DNA of 64,000 nucleotides, taken from positions 124,001 through 188,000 of the forward strand of contig NZ_QXQB01000003.1 of NCBI RefSeq assembly GCF_003605435.1. The letters run 5' to 3'. The position numbers and the translations under genes were made by a program. The stretch's first letter is position 1, and every line of letters starts with the position of its first letter. Origin of the DNA: Paenibacillus pinisoli (GTDB lineage Bacteria > Bacillota > Bacilli > Paenibacillales > Paenibacillaceae). Of the stretch, positions 25,735-34,572 are shown piece after piece. The notes beneath the pieces are model-generated. The model was not told where the DNA came from and made no database searches. It saw only the letters and a program-made list of their open reading frames with translations.

Positions 25735-26970
25735 CTAGTTTCCTTGTTTTTTCACGCGTCCCATAAAACCATGCAGCGTACGAACAAAATCATTCCCCGT
25801 CAAATGTCCCAACCCTCCATATGCGCAGTCCATTTCATTGAACTCTGTGACGCGGTCTTTACGGATACTGGGCCCGCTTATGAGAACCGGAACGGGGTCT
25901 CCCGTATGCTCGCCGATTTCGCACGGAGTAGAATGATCCGCTGCTATAGCCAGATATACATCCTCAGGGATGCCTTTCTCAATTAAACCTATCATCTCAT
26001 CGAACATTTCGATTGCTTTGGCCTTCTGAAAGGGCTCATTGTCATGACCTTGCAGATCCGGCGCTTTTAAATGAACTAATATCATATCGTTCTCAGCCAA
26101 AGATTCCGTAGCCAGTTTCGCTTTCAATTGAATATTCGTATCCATATTCCCAGTCATGCTGCTATGAGTCACGGTCTGAAAGCCAGCCATTCGGGCAACG
26201 CCTAATACCGTGCTCTCCCCTGCGATGCAACACCCTTTAATATTCAACTTGTCCGTAATGGGTTCCAGCTCTGTCATCTTGCCGGCGCCTCTTGTAAGAA
26301 TAAAATTCGCAGGAAGCTTTCCTTGACTGATTCTCTCTGCATTGACTGAATGATCCTTTAATATCGAATGCGCTTTTAAGAGAAATGAATTCAAAACCAA
26401 AGCCGTTTTCTGTGCTTCTTTGGTAAGGTCCAGCGGTTCTATCCTAAGAAAAGGACTTCCGTCGTTCGGCGCTTTGGGATCGGAATCGCTCACTTGATCG
26501 CTTAAACCGTCACCACGAAGAATGAGTACAGCTCGATGCTCGGTAGCGGGTTGGAAATAAACCGTAACCCCATGAACGATGATCCCGTTAATGGCATCCG
26601 CAATCTTATCTGTTCCTTCACGAATTCTCCCTGCCCTGCGATCAACAACAACCCCATGCTCATCAACCGTCGCAAAATTGCATCTGAACACGATATCTCC
26701 CGGTCGAACATCCATACCGATCCCTAAAGCCTCTATTGGTCCACGCCCTGGATAATTTTGCGGCTCATAGCCGAACAATATTAAATGCCCCATATCCGTT
26801 CCGACCGGAATGCCTGAAGCGATTAAATCCATCATTCCGGTAATGCCCTTTGCGGCTAGCCGATCCAAATTGGGCGTAGACGCGTATTCCAATGGAGTTT
26901 TGTGACCGAGTATAGGGTTAGGACGATCTCCTAAGCCATCCGCTATGGCCAAAACAACTTTTCTGTACAA
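25735..26970 (-). CDS. ApgM-type phosphoglycerate mutase homologue with Thr nucleophile
   Basis: 411 residues, full length for archaeal-type cofactor-independent phosphoglycerate mutase, alkaline-phosphatase superfamily. Metal and substrate blocks are kept: ADGLGD (10-15), [42 protein letters not shown] and AYGGLGH. The nucleophile position, Ser in the usual GSD motif, is Thr58 (GTDMGHL). Thr nucleophiles occur in phosphonoacetate hydrolase and NPP enzymes of the superfamily, so activity may have shifted. TTG start behind GGGAGGAAA. Second gene after a DASS transporter, 20 bases apart, so the substrate may be an imported anion. Confidence 0.85.
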   Translation of the reverse strand: MYRKVVLAIADGLGDRPNPILGHKTPLEYASTPNLDRLAAKGITGMMDLIASGIPVGTDMGHLILFGYEPQNYPGRGPIEALGIGMDVRPGDIVFRCNFATVDEHGVVVDRRAGRIREGTDKIADAINGIIVHGVTVYFQPATEHRAVLILRGDGLSDQVSDSDPKAPNDGSPFLRIEPLDLTKEAQKTALVLNSFLLKAHSILKDHSVNAERISQGKLPANFILTRGAGKMTELEPITDKLNIKGCCIAGESTVLGVARMAGFQTVTHSSMTGNMDTNIQLKAKLATESLAENDMILVHLKAPDLQGHDNEPFQKAKAIEMFDEMIGLIEKGIPEDVYLAIAADHSTPCEIGEHTGDPVPVLISGPSIRKDRVTEFNEMDCAYGGLGHLTGNDFVRTLHGFMGRVKKQGN

Positions 26971-26990
26971 TATAGTTTCCTCCCGTGTAT

Positions 26991-28478
26991 CTATATGCCA
27001 ATCACTTTAAACCAAGTAAAGACGGCCAGACTGATTACGCAAGCTCCGATAAAACAAGTGATAATCGCATATTTCACTTGATCCAAAACCGAAAAATATC
27101 CTGTACCGAAATAAATAGTGTTGACCTTCGAATGCGGTGGAAGAGTAATCGTATAGGTCATCGTCATGGCGGCAGCTAACGCCAGCGGAACGGGATCCAT
27201 CCCGAGTGTCTTTGCCAATGCAATGAAAGCAGGAATCAAGATCGTAACCCTTACCGTCTTGCTTGTAAAAATCAGATGGCTGTACATGCTAAGGAAAACG
27301 ACCACAACATAAACCCAGACATGATTCATTTTCTCGATTCCCAAAGCTACAACCAGTTTGTTAATCATCCACAGTGCGCCTTCCGATTTATCCAGTGCAT
27401 TGCCGACGGCATAAGCGCCTGCGGCGAAAATCATTAACTCCCATTTAATATTGGCCTCTTTCCATGTCATTAAGCCGATTTTCGGGAGTAAGCACAGGAG
27501 CGCTGCAAGAACGGCCGTCTGCTCCGTGCTGATTTCAAAGCCGAACCAGCCGCTATGATAATCTCCGGTAGCCCAAAGGATGACGGTAAATAGAAAGATG
27601 GACACCGCTTTTTTCTCATCCAGGGAGAATGATCCCAATTTGGCCAGCTCGTCCTTTAAAGTATCCATTGCTTGATGGAAATTGGATTCGCCTTTTATCG
27701 GGAATATCTTTAAGCCTATAAAAAAAGTAAGCGTCATAGTAATGATTGCGGTAGGCATAGATGCCAGAAGCCAATCCATATAGCCGATGTTTCCGCCAGC
27801 TTGGTCGTTAATGAAACCGACCGCGATAATGTTGCCTGCCGTTGCGGTCATGACACCCGAGGTAGCGAGCGCATCCGACTGTACGCCCTGGAGCATCATC
27901 ACTCTGCCAAGGTTGCTTTTACCAGGAATCGCTCTATAAACTTCTAACAAGATCAGACAGATCGGCACCATTAGTGTCGCTCTGGCTGTTGTTGATGGAA
28001 CAAAAAATGCCAGAATGAAATTGATGAGCACCAATAGAAACAACGTCATCTTAGGCGTTTTGCCAAATCTCGTAATCATCCACAACGATAATCTTCTGCC
28101 CAGATTCGACTTCACCATAGCCGAAGTAAGAATAAATGCCGATACCATTAGCCAGATGACATCGAAGCCAAGCGTTCCGAATGCGACCTTCTGATCGTCA
28201 ACGGCTCCTACCAGAGGAAGCAAAAGAATCGCCGAGAGTGAAGTCAAATAGATGGGGATTGGCGTCGTTACCCAAAGGATCAGGGCTCCGGTAAAAATAG
28301 CAATGGATTTCTGCGCTTCAATGCTCATGCCCTCGGGAGTAGGCATTAAAAATAGCAGCAGAGCAACCGCTATTGCAAGCGGAACCCCAATTTTCTTCAT
28401 CATTTGTTCCGTCTTGCTTTTCTTGTCCGGCGCCATATTATTGCCGTCTTGTTGTACGGTCGATACGCCATCAGTCAT
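26991..28478 (-). CDS. DASS-family (SLC13-type) anion/sodium symporter
   Basis: 495 residues with about 12 predicted membrane segments after a polar N-terminus of about 35 residues. Features of the DASS family include the VPSTTARATLMVPI block with its SNT-like substrate-site turn and, near the end, TLPPHSKVNTIYFGTG. Imports di- or tricarboxylates, sulfate or similar anions with Na+. First gene of a two-gene unit with the ApgM-like enzyme and divergent from a LysR regulator, which suggests uptake and processing of one inducing anion. Confidence 0.9.
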   Translation of the reverse strand: MTDGVSTVQQDGNNMAPDKKSKTEQMMKKIGVPLAIAVALLLFLMPTPEGMSIEAQKSIAIFTGALILWVTTPIPIYLTSLSAILLLPLVGAVDDQKVAFGTLGFDVIWLMVSAFILTSAMVKSNLGRRLSLWMITRFGKTPKMTLFLLVLINFILAFFVPSTTARATLMVPICLILLEVYRAIPGKSNLGRVMMLQGVQSDALATSGVMTATAGNIIAVGFINDQAGGNIGYMDWLLASMPTAIITMTLTFFIGLKIFPIKGESNFHQAMDTLKDELAKLGSFSLDEKKAVSIFLFTVILWATGDYHSGWFGFEISTEQTAVLAALLCLLPKIGLMTWKEANIKWELMIFAAGAYAVGNALDKSEGALWMINKLVVALGIEKMNHVWVYVVVVFLSMYSHLIFTSKTVRVTILIPAFIALAKTLGMDPVPLALAAAMTMTYTITLPPHSKVNTIYFGTGYFSVLDQVKYAIITCFIGACVISLAVFTWFKVIGI

Positions 28479-28554
28479 CTTACATCCCCCTTGTCGGTTG
28501 TATGTTACCGCTTACATCATATCCAAAGCAAATCGATAAAACAATTTGATTTAA

Positions 28555-28583
28555 TTGTCGTTATCATAACGATTCGTTATAAT
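28555..28583 (+). promoter_or_regulatory. LysR promoter overlapping nested inverted repeats
   Basis: A -35 TTGTCG and perfect -10 TATAAT spaced 17 bases. Within it, CGTTAT-C-ATAACG (28559-28571) and ATAACG-ATT-CGTTAT (28566-28580) share their middle arm. They are candidate LysR-type sites controlling both this gene and the divergent DASS/ApgM unit. Confidence 0.6.
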
Positions 28584-28622
28584 AGGTTTGACGATATACA
28601 AAATCCGAAATAGGCGGACAAT

Positions 28623-29537
28623 ATGAACATAAACAAACTGCAAACCTTTCTTACGCTTACCCAGTGCCTCAGCTTTACTGAAGCTGCTGATCGGCTTTAT
28701 TGCTCCCAGCCTTCCGTAAGCATGCAAATACAAAGCTTGGAGGATGAATTGGGCGTCCCTCTCTTTGACCGAATAGGAAAGAAACTGTATTTGACCAAAC
28801 AAGGTGAGCATTTCAAGCCTTATGCGGAGCAAATCATTAATTTATTCCATTCAGCCAAAGACCACATACGCCAGTTCGAGGACCTGTCTTATGGCACCTT
28901 GTCATTCGGGGCAAGCAATTTTGTCGGCGTCTACCTTCTGCCTTCCATTTTGAAGGAATTCACTACCGAATATCCGGAAATAAACATCAATATGAACATT
29001 ACTTCATCTGCTCAACTCATCCGAATGCTTGAAACAAACAAGTTAGAATTTCTGGTTCTGTCAAGCCGGATACATATAGACGAATCCCAATTTCAGCGTA
29101 CGACGTTTTACCAGGATAAACTTGATCTCGTCGTTCATCCGTCACACCCGCTAGCACAAAAAGAGAGCTGTACGTTCGCGGATTTGGAAAATGAAACTTT
29201 GATCATTAAACCTGATAAGTCGGCAACACGAACGTATTTGGAAGAAACATTTAAACAATACGGTTTTCATTCACCCAAATATTTGGAAATCAGCAATCTG
29301 GAAGGCATCAAGCAAGGGGTCATACACAATCTCGGGGTCTCCATTATTTCAAGCTTTGCCATCCAACAGGATATAGAATATGGCAGATTGGTTAGAGTCC
29401 CGCTTAAAGACATTGCCTTTCAGAGGGGAATCAGTTACGTCTACCACTGCAACAAACATCTTTCGCCTGCTGCCAAGGCTTTCATTGCCAAGCTCGATCA
29501 GAAATATAAAAACAGCATACTGTCATTGGATATATGA
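28623..29537 (+). CDS. LysR-type transcriptional regulator
   Basis: 304 residues. N-terminal winged HTH (LTFTEAADRLYCSQPSVS region, 14-40) and a C-terminal periplasmic-binding-like effector domain from about 90. Closest in appearance to the CbbR/CysB-like group. Divergent from the DASS transporter/ApgM-like genes and therefore their probable regulator, with nested inverted repeats in the 144-base gap. Followed by a good terminator. Confidence 0.92.
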   Translation: MNINKLQTFLTLTQCLSFTEAADRLYCSQPSVSMQIQSLEDELGVPLFDRIGKKLYLTKQGEHFKPYAEQIINLFHSAKDHIRQFEDLSYGTLSFGASNFVGVYLLPSILKEFTTEYPEININMNITSSAQLIRMLETNKLEFLVLSSRIHIDESQFQRTTFYQDKLDLVVHPSHPLAQKESCTFADLENETLIIKPDKSATRTYLEETFKQYGFHSPKYLEISNLEGIKQGVIHNLGVSIISSFAIQQDIEYGRLVRVPLKDIAFQRGISYVYHCNKHLSPAAKAFIAKLDQKYKNSILSLDI

Positions 29538-29550
29538 CTTGGATGCAGAT

Positions 29551-29590
29551 AACGCATGATCCGGCAATTCAAAGGGATCATGCGTTTCTT
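29551..29590 (+). terminator. Terminator of the LysR gene
   Basis: AACGCATGATCC pairs with GGATCATGCGTT, then TCTTTAT. Confidence 0.8.
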
Positions 29591-29730
29591 TATACGGCTT
29601 CCCCGCCGTCCGTCCCAGTCCCTCCCCGACTCAAGGCCAGCATCAAGAATAGACCTGGGACCGTTACCGGAACGCGGGGCGACCGGTAGAATAAGGACAT
29701 AGACATGAGCGAGAGGAAAGGATGAGGAAC

Positions 29731-29961
29731 ATGAGAAAACTATTTCGATCTCACACGGACAATAAAATAACGGGGCTTTGCGGAGGTATTGCTGAATGGT
29801 TCGGCATTGACTCCACCATTGTACGATTGCTGGTCGTCATTGCCGCATTCTTCAGCTTCGGAGCTGTAGTTGTGCTGTACTTCGTAGCATCGATCCTTGT
29901 GCCGAAGGCGCCGCTTGGCGATATGTCCTTCATGAATCACTACAACCACAACCACTATTAA
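29731..29961 (+). CDS. PspC-domain envelope-stress membrane protein
   Basis: 76 residues. The PspC block RSHTDNKITGLCGGIAEWFG is followed by DSTIVRLLVVI and a hydrophobic span AVVVLYFVASILVP; the tail is His/Asn-rich (NHYNHNHY). Start taken at the second ATG, 8 bases after AAAGGA, matching the usual M-[RK]-K-L beginning; a start three codons earlier is possible. Together with PspA 47 bases downstream it forms a phage-shock/Lia-like envelope-stress pair. Confidence 0.88.
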   Translation: MRKLFRSHTDNKITGLCGGIAEWFGIDSTIVRLLVVIAAFFSFGAVVVLYFVASILVPKAPLGDMSFMNHYNHNHY

Positions 29962-30008
29962 TCTAATAAGCCAATCTGCTAAAAAACACATTTAAGGAGA
30001 GATGAGAT

Positions 30009-30686
30009 ATGGGAATTTTGCAACGCATGGTTAATATGACGAGGGCTGCTGCCAATGAAATGCTGGACAAGATGGAAAATCCGGTGATGATGCTGAATCA
30101 CTACTTGAGAGATTTGGATGAGGAAATTGACCGCGCCGAGCGCGCACTGGTCCAGCAACAAGCTCAGGAGCGCATGATGGGCTCCAAATTTGAAGAGTTG
30201 AATACGCAAGCCCGCTATTATGAAGAAAAAGCTGTACAGGCAGCTGGGGAAGGCCGAGAGGCTGAAGCCCGCACTGCTCTGGAAGCGAAGCTGCTCTATC
30301 TGGAGCAAGCCGAGGACACGGATAGACTTCGCGGTATCGCCAAGCAAGCTGCAATCGACTTGCAGCTGCGCGTAGAATCGCTCAAAGAAGAGAAGACGCG
30401 TCTGCAAAGCAAGCGTGCCGAGCTGGTAGCCCGCGTTCGCCAGAATACAGCGCATACCGGCGGCAACGGATACGCTGCGCCGCATCTGCAAGGCAGCTCC
30501 GCTGCACGCGGCTTCGAGCGCATCGAGCAGAAGGTCATGGAGTGGGAAGCGGCTCGCGAGCTGTCCAGAACTTCCACTGGCGGCCATTACGGCAGCACTG
30601 TCATCCCTGACCAGAAGCAAGAGCAGCGCAATGCGCTTGTCGAAGAACAGCTTGAGCGCCTGCTGCAGAAGAAATCCGGCAGCTAG
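30009..30686 (+). CDS. PspA/IM30-family membrane-stress protein
   Basis: 225 residues, almost entirely helical coiled coil; MGILQRMVNMTRAAANEMLDK-type amphipathic N-terminus (the membrane-binding helix) and the conserved ENPVMMLNHYLRDLDEEI segment. Binds and stabilises stressed membranes by oligomerising (ESCRT-III-like fold, family knowledge). Linker residues around 150-200 are Gly/Ala rich. Follows PspC and ends at a strong terminator; no PspF or LiaRS pair is adjacent, although an OmpR-type system is encoded convergently. Confidence 0.92.
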   Translation: MGILQRMVNMTRAAANEMLDKMENPVMMLNHYLRDLDEEIDRAERALVQQQAQERMMGSKFEELNTQARYYEEKAVQAAGEGREAEARTALEAKLLYLEQAEDTDRLRGIAKQAAIDLQLRVESLKEEKTRLQSKRAELVARVRQNTAHTGGNGYAAPHLQGSSAARGFERIEQKVMEWEAARELSRTSTGGHYGSTVIPDQKQEQRNALVEEQLERLLQKKSGS

Positions 30687-30700
30687 CCTTCATATAGACG

Positions 30701-30733
30701 AAGACCGCCCTGCTATCTGGCAGGGCGGTCTTT
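30701..30733. terminator. Bidirectional terminator
   Basis: AAGACCGCCCTGC pairs with GCAGGGCGGTCTT, 5-base loop, between the convergent PspA and kinase genes. Confidence 0.85.
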
Positions 30734-30736
30734 GCT

Positions 30737-32494
30737 TTATCCGGCAGCAGGCCAGTACAGACGAATAACCGTTCCTTGTCCCGGCGAGGTGTCCACCGTG
30801 ATTCGCCCCCCCATCGCCTCGGCCAAATCCTTGGCGATCGCCATCCCGAGTCCTGTTCCTTCGACCATAGCCATGCTGTCTATGCCGCGGTAATAACGGT
30901 CGAACAGCCGCGCCGCCGTCTGCTCATCCATGCCTTTGCCATCATCGGCAAACGTGATCGCGATGCCGCCATTATGATCGTCTTCCGCCACGCTAACGGT
31001 CAATTGAGTTCCAGGCGGGTTATGCAGCAGCGCATTGGCGGTCAAATTCATCACAATCCGATTGAGCCACGGCGCATGCAGCTTGATGTACATTTCTTTA
31101 CCGGACGGGACGAAGCTTACTCTTTGCTCGCCAAAGGACGGATGAGACGCGGCTTGCTCCACCGATTTGCGGAGCCACTCATTCAGCTCCAGCACTTCCC
31201 CCTCCGGCGGCTGTATGCCTGCGCTTATGCGATAGGTCATCGCCAGATCGTTGATCAGCGTATCCATATGACCCGACTTCTCCAGCATGGTTCGGGAGAA
31301 TTGGCGCACCTCATCGGCGCTCCACTCATACCGCTCCTCCGATAACATATGAGCGTAGCCTTGGATGGAGGAGAGCGGCGTCTTGAGGTCATGGGTAATG
31401 CCTGATATCCATTCCTCTCGCAGGCTTCGGTTCTGCTCGCGCAGCTCCCGGTCACGAAGCAATGTGACGGACAAACGCTCGATGGAATGGAGCACATCGG
31501 AGAACACTCGGTAACGGGAACGCCAGCCTCCTTGCTGGTCGCGGCTTCTCGGGATTCCTTTGCGGTCGACCGGCTCTGTATATATGCCTTTGCCAAGCGA
31601 GTCCAGCCAGGCCAGCATATGCAGCATCGGCGATCCGAAGCGCCGCGCATTCCATAAGGACAGCAGGAAGAATACCAGCAGCAGAGAAAGAAGCATAACC
31701 GAAATCGCGATCAGCAGCACCTTCGCCTCAGGAGGCAGCCATGACGTCTCCGATTGTGCTGTCTTCATTGCATTCGGTACAGCCACGATCCAGGTCATCC
31801 CCGTCTCCGGAACATATTGGACATGCATGCGATAGCCGTAGCGGGCATTGTACATGGTACGCAGCGCCATCTCCTGCACGCTGTACTGATCAATTGCATC
31901 CGCCGGCTTGTTGAACGAAGCCAGCTCCGCCCCGGTGTAATTCAGCACCTGAGCATATCCTCCCAGTGCCAGAAGCCGCTCCTCCGCCGTCTTCGGAAGC
32001 TGCAATCTTCCGTCCGCAGCCGCTTGTCCCTGTGCTACCGCTGTCTCAAGCAAAGGTCCCGTCTCGTCTTTAATCCCATAGACAACCGTAAATAATCTGC
32101 CTTGCTTCTCTTGAATCCACAAATACAAGTGATAGGGGAACGGCCTCTCTCCTGTCCAATAAGAGATCATCTCCCCCGGCGCATAATTCAGCGGCACATC
32201 GGACGGCGTATTAAAGGACTGCTCTACATTCCCGTCTTCATCGAGGCTTTGCAGCCATCCGTTGTTCAATTTCACCTGCTCCAGCAGCTTCGGATCGAAT
32301 TTGATGCCGTCCTTTGTCAGCTTCGAGGATTCCACTAGTCTCTCCAGGCCAATGGATGAAAAATCGATTGAAATATTAATTTCCGCATAACGCTGAGTGA
32401 TCCATATAATGCCTGCTGCTACAATCAGCAAAGAAAGAACCACCGCTATGGTGAGCTGAAGCGTAAATCGCAGAATAAGCCGGCGCTTCATCAT
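30737..32494 (-). CDS. Sensor histidine kinase (HisKA/HATPase, PhoR/BaeS-like)
   Basis: 585 residues. Membrane segments about 11-33 and 257-280 flank an extracytoplasmic domain of about 220 residues; HAMP-like linker, H-box ISGITHDLKTPLSS with His368, then the N, G1 (DDGKGMD), F and G2 (GTGLGMAIAK) boxes. Signal unknown. Starts inside the response-regulator stop codon (ATGA overlap) and forms one unit with it. Confidence 0.93.
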   Translation of the reverse strand: MMKRRLILRFTLQLTIAVVLSLLIVAAGIIWITQRYAEINISIDFSSIGLERLVESSKLTKDGIKFDPKLLEQVKLNNGWLQSLDEDGNVEQSFNTPSDVPLNYAPGEMISYWTGERPFPYHLYLWIQEKQGRLFTVVYGIKDETGPLLETAVAQGQAAADGRLQLPKTAEERLLALGGYAQVLNYTGAELASFNKPADAIDQYSVQEMALRTMYNARYGYRMHVQYVPETGMTWIVAVPNAMKTAQSETSWLPPEAKVLLIAISVMLLSLLLVFFLLSLWNARRFGSPMLHMLAWLDSLGKGIYTEPVDRKGIPRSRDQQGGWRSRYRVFSDVLHSIERLSVTLLRDRELREQNRSLREEWISGITHDLKTPLSSIQGYAHMLSEERYEWSADEVRQFSRTMLEKSGHMDTLINDLAMTYRISAGIQPPEGEVLELNEWLRKSVEQAASHPSFGEQRVSFVPSGKEMYIKLHAPWLNRIVMNLTANALLHNPPGTQLTVSVAEDDHNGGIAITFADDGKGMDEQTAARLFDRYYRGIDSMAMVEGTGLGMAIAKDLAEAMGGRITVDTSPGQGTVIRLYWPAAG

Positions 32495-33240
32495 GCGTTC
32501 CTGCCTTCGGCATTCGGCCTCTGAACCAGCTTATAGCCCATGCCTCTTACATTCACGATAAACTTCGGGCGGGAAGGATCTTCTTCAATCCTCTCCCGTA
32601 TGCGATGAATATGCACCATAACCGTATTGTCGTCATTCAGCGCATCGACGCCCCATACTTGCTCGTACAGCTCGCTTTTGCTGAAAATCCGGTTTGGATT
32701 TTTGCACAGGTAGAGCAGCAGCTGGAATACGAGAGCCGGACATCCGACGGACTGGCCGTTCACCATAAGCTCGCCCGCTTCTTCATGCACCTGAAATCTG
32801 CCGTAATCGTAGATCGTGCCGTTTTTCCCTTCGCTTCGCGCCTCCCCCTGACCGTTCTGCTGAAGAACAGCCATGTAGCGGCGGAGCTGAGACCGGATCC
32901 GGGCGACAACCTCCATCGGGTTGAACGGCTTGGTAATATAGTCATCGCCGCCTACTGCAAAGCCGGATAATTTGTCAAAGTCGGATGTGCGTGCGGTAAG
33001 GAATAGGATAGGCGCATCCGTCAGCTGCCTAAGGAATGGGGCAGCCTCCAGACCGCTGCGCCCCGGCATCATCACATCCAGCACGATGATATGATAGGTT
33101 TTGGCTGCGCATGCCTCCAAAGCCTCCTCTGCGGAGCGTACAGTATCGATATCGGCAAAGCCTTCTTTCCGCAATACAGTCTTCATCATTTCAAGTATAG
33201 AAAGCTCGTCATCGACAAGCAGAATAGAAGCATGGTTCAT
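32491..33240 (-). CDS. OmpR-family response regulator
   Basis: 249 residues. Receiver domain with VDDE, Asp55 in VLDVMMPG, Thr and Lys at LFLTAR and YITKPF; C-terminal winged helix with VWGVDALNDDNTVMVHIHRIRERI and the wing GMGYKL. Divergent from an M23 peptidase lipoprotein gene; a CTTAA direct repeat with 11-base period in the gap is a candidate binding site. Cell-wall or envelope control is plausible but unproven. Confidence 0.93.
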   Translation of the reverse strand: MNHASILLVDDELSILEMMKTVLRKEGFADIDTVRSAEEALEACAAKTYHIIVLDVMMPGRSGLEAAPFLRQLTDAPILFLTARTSDFDKLSGFAVGGDDYITKPFNPMEVVARIRSQLRRYMAVLQQNGQGEARSEGKNGTIYDYGRFQVHEEAGELMVNGQSVGCPALVFQLLLYLCKNPNRIFSKSELYEQVWGVDALNDDNTVMVHIHRIRERIEEDPSRPKFIVNVRGMGYKLVQRPNAEGRNA

Positions 33241-33312
33241 CGTCGTACTCCTTTGGGGACTGACTTTGACTTTATTTTAACATGACTTTCGGGAGGCGGA
33301 AGCTGCGCCATT

Positions 33313-33328
33313 CTTAACGGAGCCTTAA
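33313..33328. promoter_or_regulatory. CTTAA direct repeat, candidate OmpR-type site
   Basis: CTTAA at 33313 and 33324 are 11 bases apart, the spacing typical of OmpR/PhoB dimers; a further CTTAA lies at 33354. The site is between the divergent regulator and peptidase genes. Confidence 0.35.
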
Positions 33329-33463
33329 TTCTCCGCGCTGCATCTCCCTCATCCTTAAGATTCCGTACATATTCCGTTTCATGTGCCTTTAAACTCAATT
33401 GTTACGATAGAAACGAACCAAAGATAGAGAGACGGACGAATAAATATAAAGGAGTGGAGTTTG

Positions 33464-34483
33464 ATGACAAACAAATTGCCAAAACGCTTCAGAATAGCTG
33501 GAGCCATCATCGCAACTGGAGCTATTGCGGGAATGCTGACTGCCTGCAGCGGGGATGCGAAGCCTGCTGCTACGCCGCAAGCCACACCAATTAGCACGGG
33601 AGGGGAACAAACGGTGAATGAATCAAGCAGGATTGAGCCGGATGATTTGGCCAAAGCTATTTTGGACGGGGAATACTCGCGCATTTACAAGCAATTATCC
33701 CAGGATTTCCGCTCTCAAGTAGGCGAGGAAGAATTCAAGACCATCGCAGCTGACACTACGGCGGGCATAGAATCCTTCAAGGAATCAAGCTCACTCAAGT
33801 TGAATGGCCTCGATCAGCGGATATGGCTAAGCAGCTCCAATGATATCGGCATGCTCGCTGCATTTGATCAAGACAACGTAATTGTCGCCCTTCAATTCCA
33901 GCAGCTTGAGCAGCACGCTGATACCGACCAGCTCTATACGAAGGTAACCTATGATTGGCCAATGAACGGCGATTGGTTTGTATTCTGGGGCGGGACCAAT
34001 GTATTCGACAACTACCACTATGCGCATCCTTCCCAGCGATACGCCTACGACCTTGTACAAGTGAAGGATGGCATGTCGTATGAAGGAGATCCCGGGAAGA
34101 ATGAAAGCTACTTCGCCTTCGGCCAAGACGTGGTCGCTCCCGCTGACGGCACAGTCGTTGCAGTCGTCAATGATATCGCGGATAACGAACCCGTAGGCGT
34201 GATGAACGAAAAGGCTCCCGCCGGCAATGTCGTCGTCATCGACCATGGCGGAGAATTCAGCTACCTTGCGCACCTGAAAAAGGGCTCGGCTACCGTCAAA
34301 GCCGGCGATCAAGTGAAGCGCGGCGATAAAATCGGCGAGGTCGGCAATTCCGGCAACTCCAGCGAAGCGCATATGCACTTCCAGGTATCCGATGGCAGCG
34401 ATCTATTCGAGTCCAAGTCCATTCGCGTCAAGTGGTCGAACGATCTTGAACCGGTTCGTGGAGGGATCGTTAGCGCTGATTAA
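33464..34483 (+). CDS. M23-family metallopeptidase lipoprotein
   Basis: 339 residues. Signal peptide with lipobox LTACS, Ala/Thr/Pro linker, then a DUF3887-like segment (ESSRIEPDDLAKAILDGEYS region, 50-140), then a LytM/M23 zinc-peptidase domain with HPSQRYAYD, DHGGEFSYLAHL and HMHF supplying the ligands. Acts on peptidoglycan or as a LytM-type regulator outside the membrane. ATG chosen behind GGAGTGGAG. Faces the OmpR-type two-component genes, its likely controllers. Confidence 0.88.
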   Translation: MTNKLPKRFRIAGAIIATGAIAGMLTACSGDAKPAATPQATPISTGGEQTVNESSRIEPDDLAKAILDGEYSRIYKQLSQDFRSQVGEEEFKTIAADTTAGIESFKESSSLKLNGLDQRIWLSSSNDIGMLAAFDQDNVIVALQFQQLEQHADTDQLYTKVTYDWPMNGDWFVFWGGTNVFDNYHYAHPSQRYAYDLVQVKDGMSYEGDPGKNESYFAFGQDVVAPADGTVVAVVNDIADNEPVGVMNEKAPAGNVVVIDHGGEFSYLAHLKKGSATVKAGDQVKRGDKIGEVGNSGNSSEAHMHFQVSDGSDLFESKSIRVKWSNDLEPVRGGIVSAD

Positions 34484-34502
34484 TAGAAAATGTTAAGCAA
34501 AG

Positions 34503-34540
34503 AAGACTGCCCATTCGCTAAACCGAATGGCAGTCTTTTT
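34503..34540. terminator. Terminator of the M23 gene
   Basis: AAGACTGCC-C-ATTCG pairs with CGAAT-GGCAGTCTT followed by TTTT; it also faces the convergent SDR gene. Confidence 0.8.
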
Positions 34541-34572
34541 GTAAGGTATGGGCATGTCTGCAGGCAAGGCCG

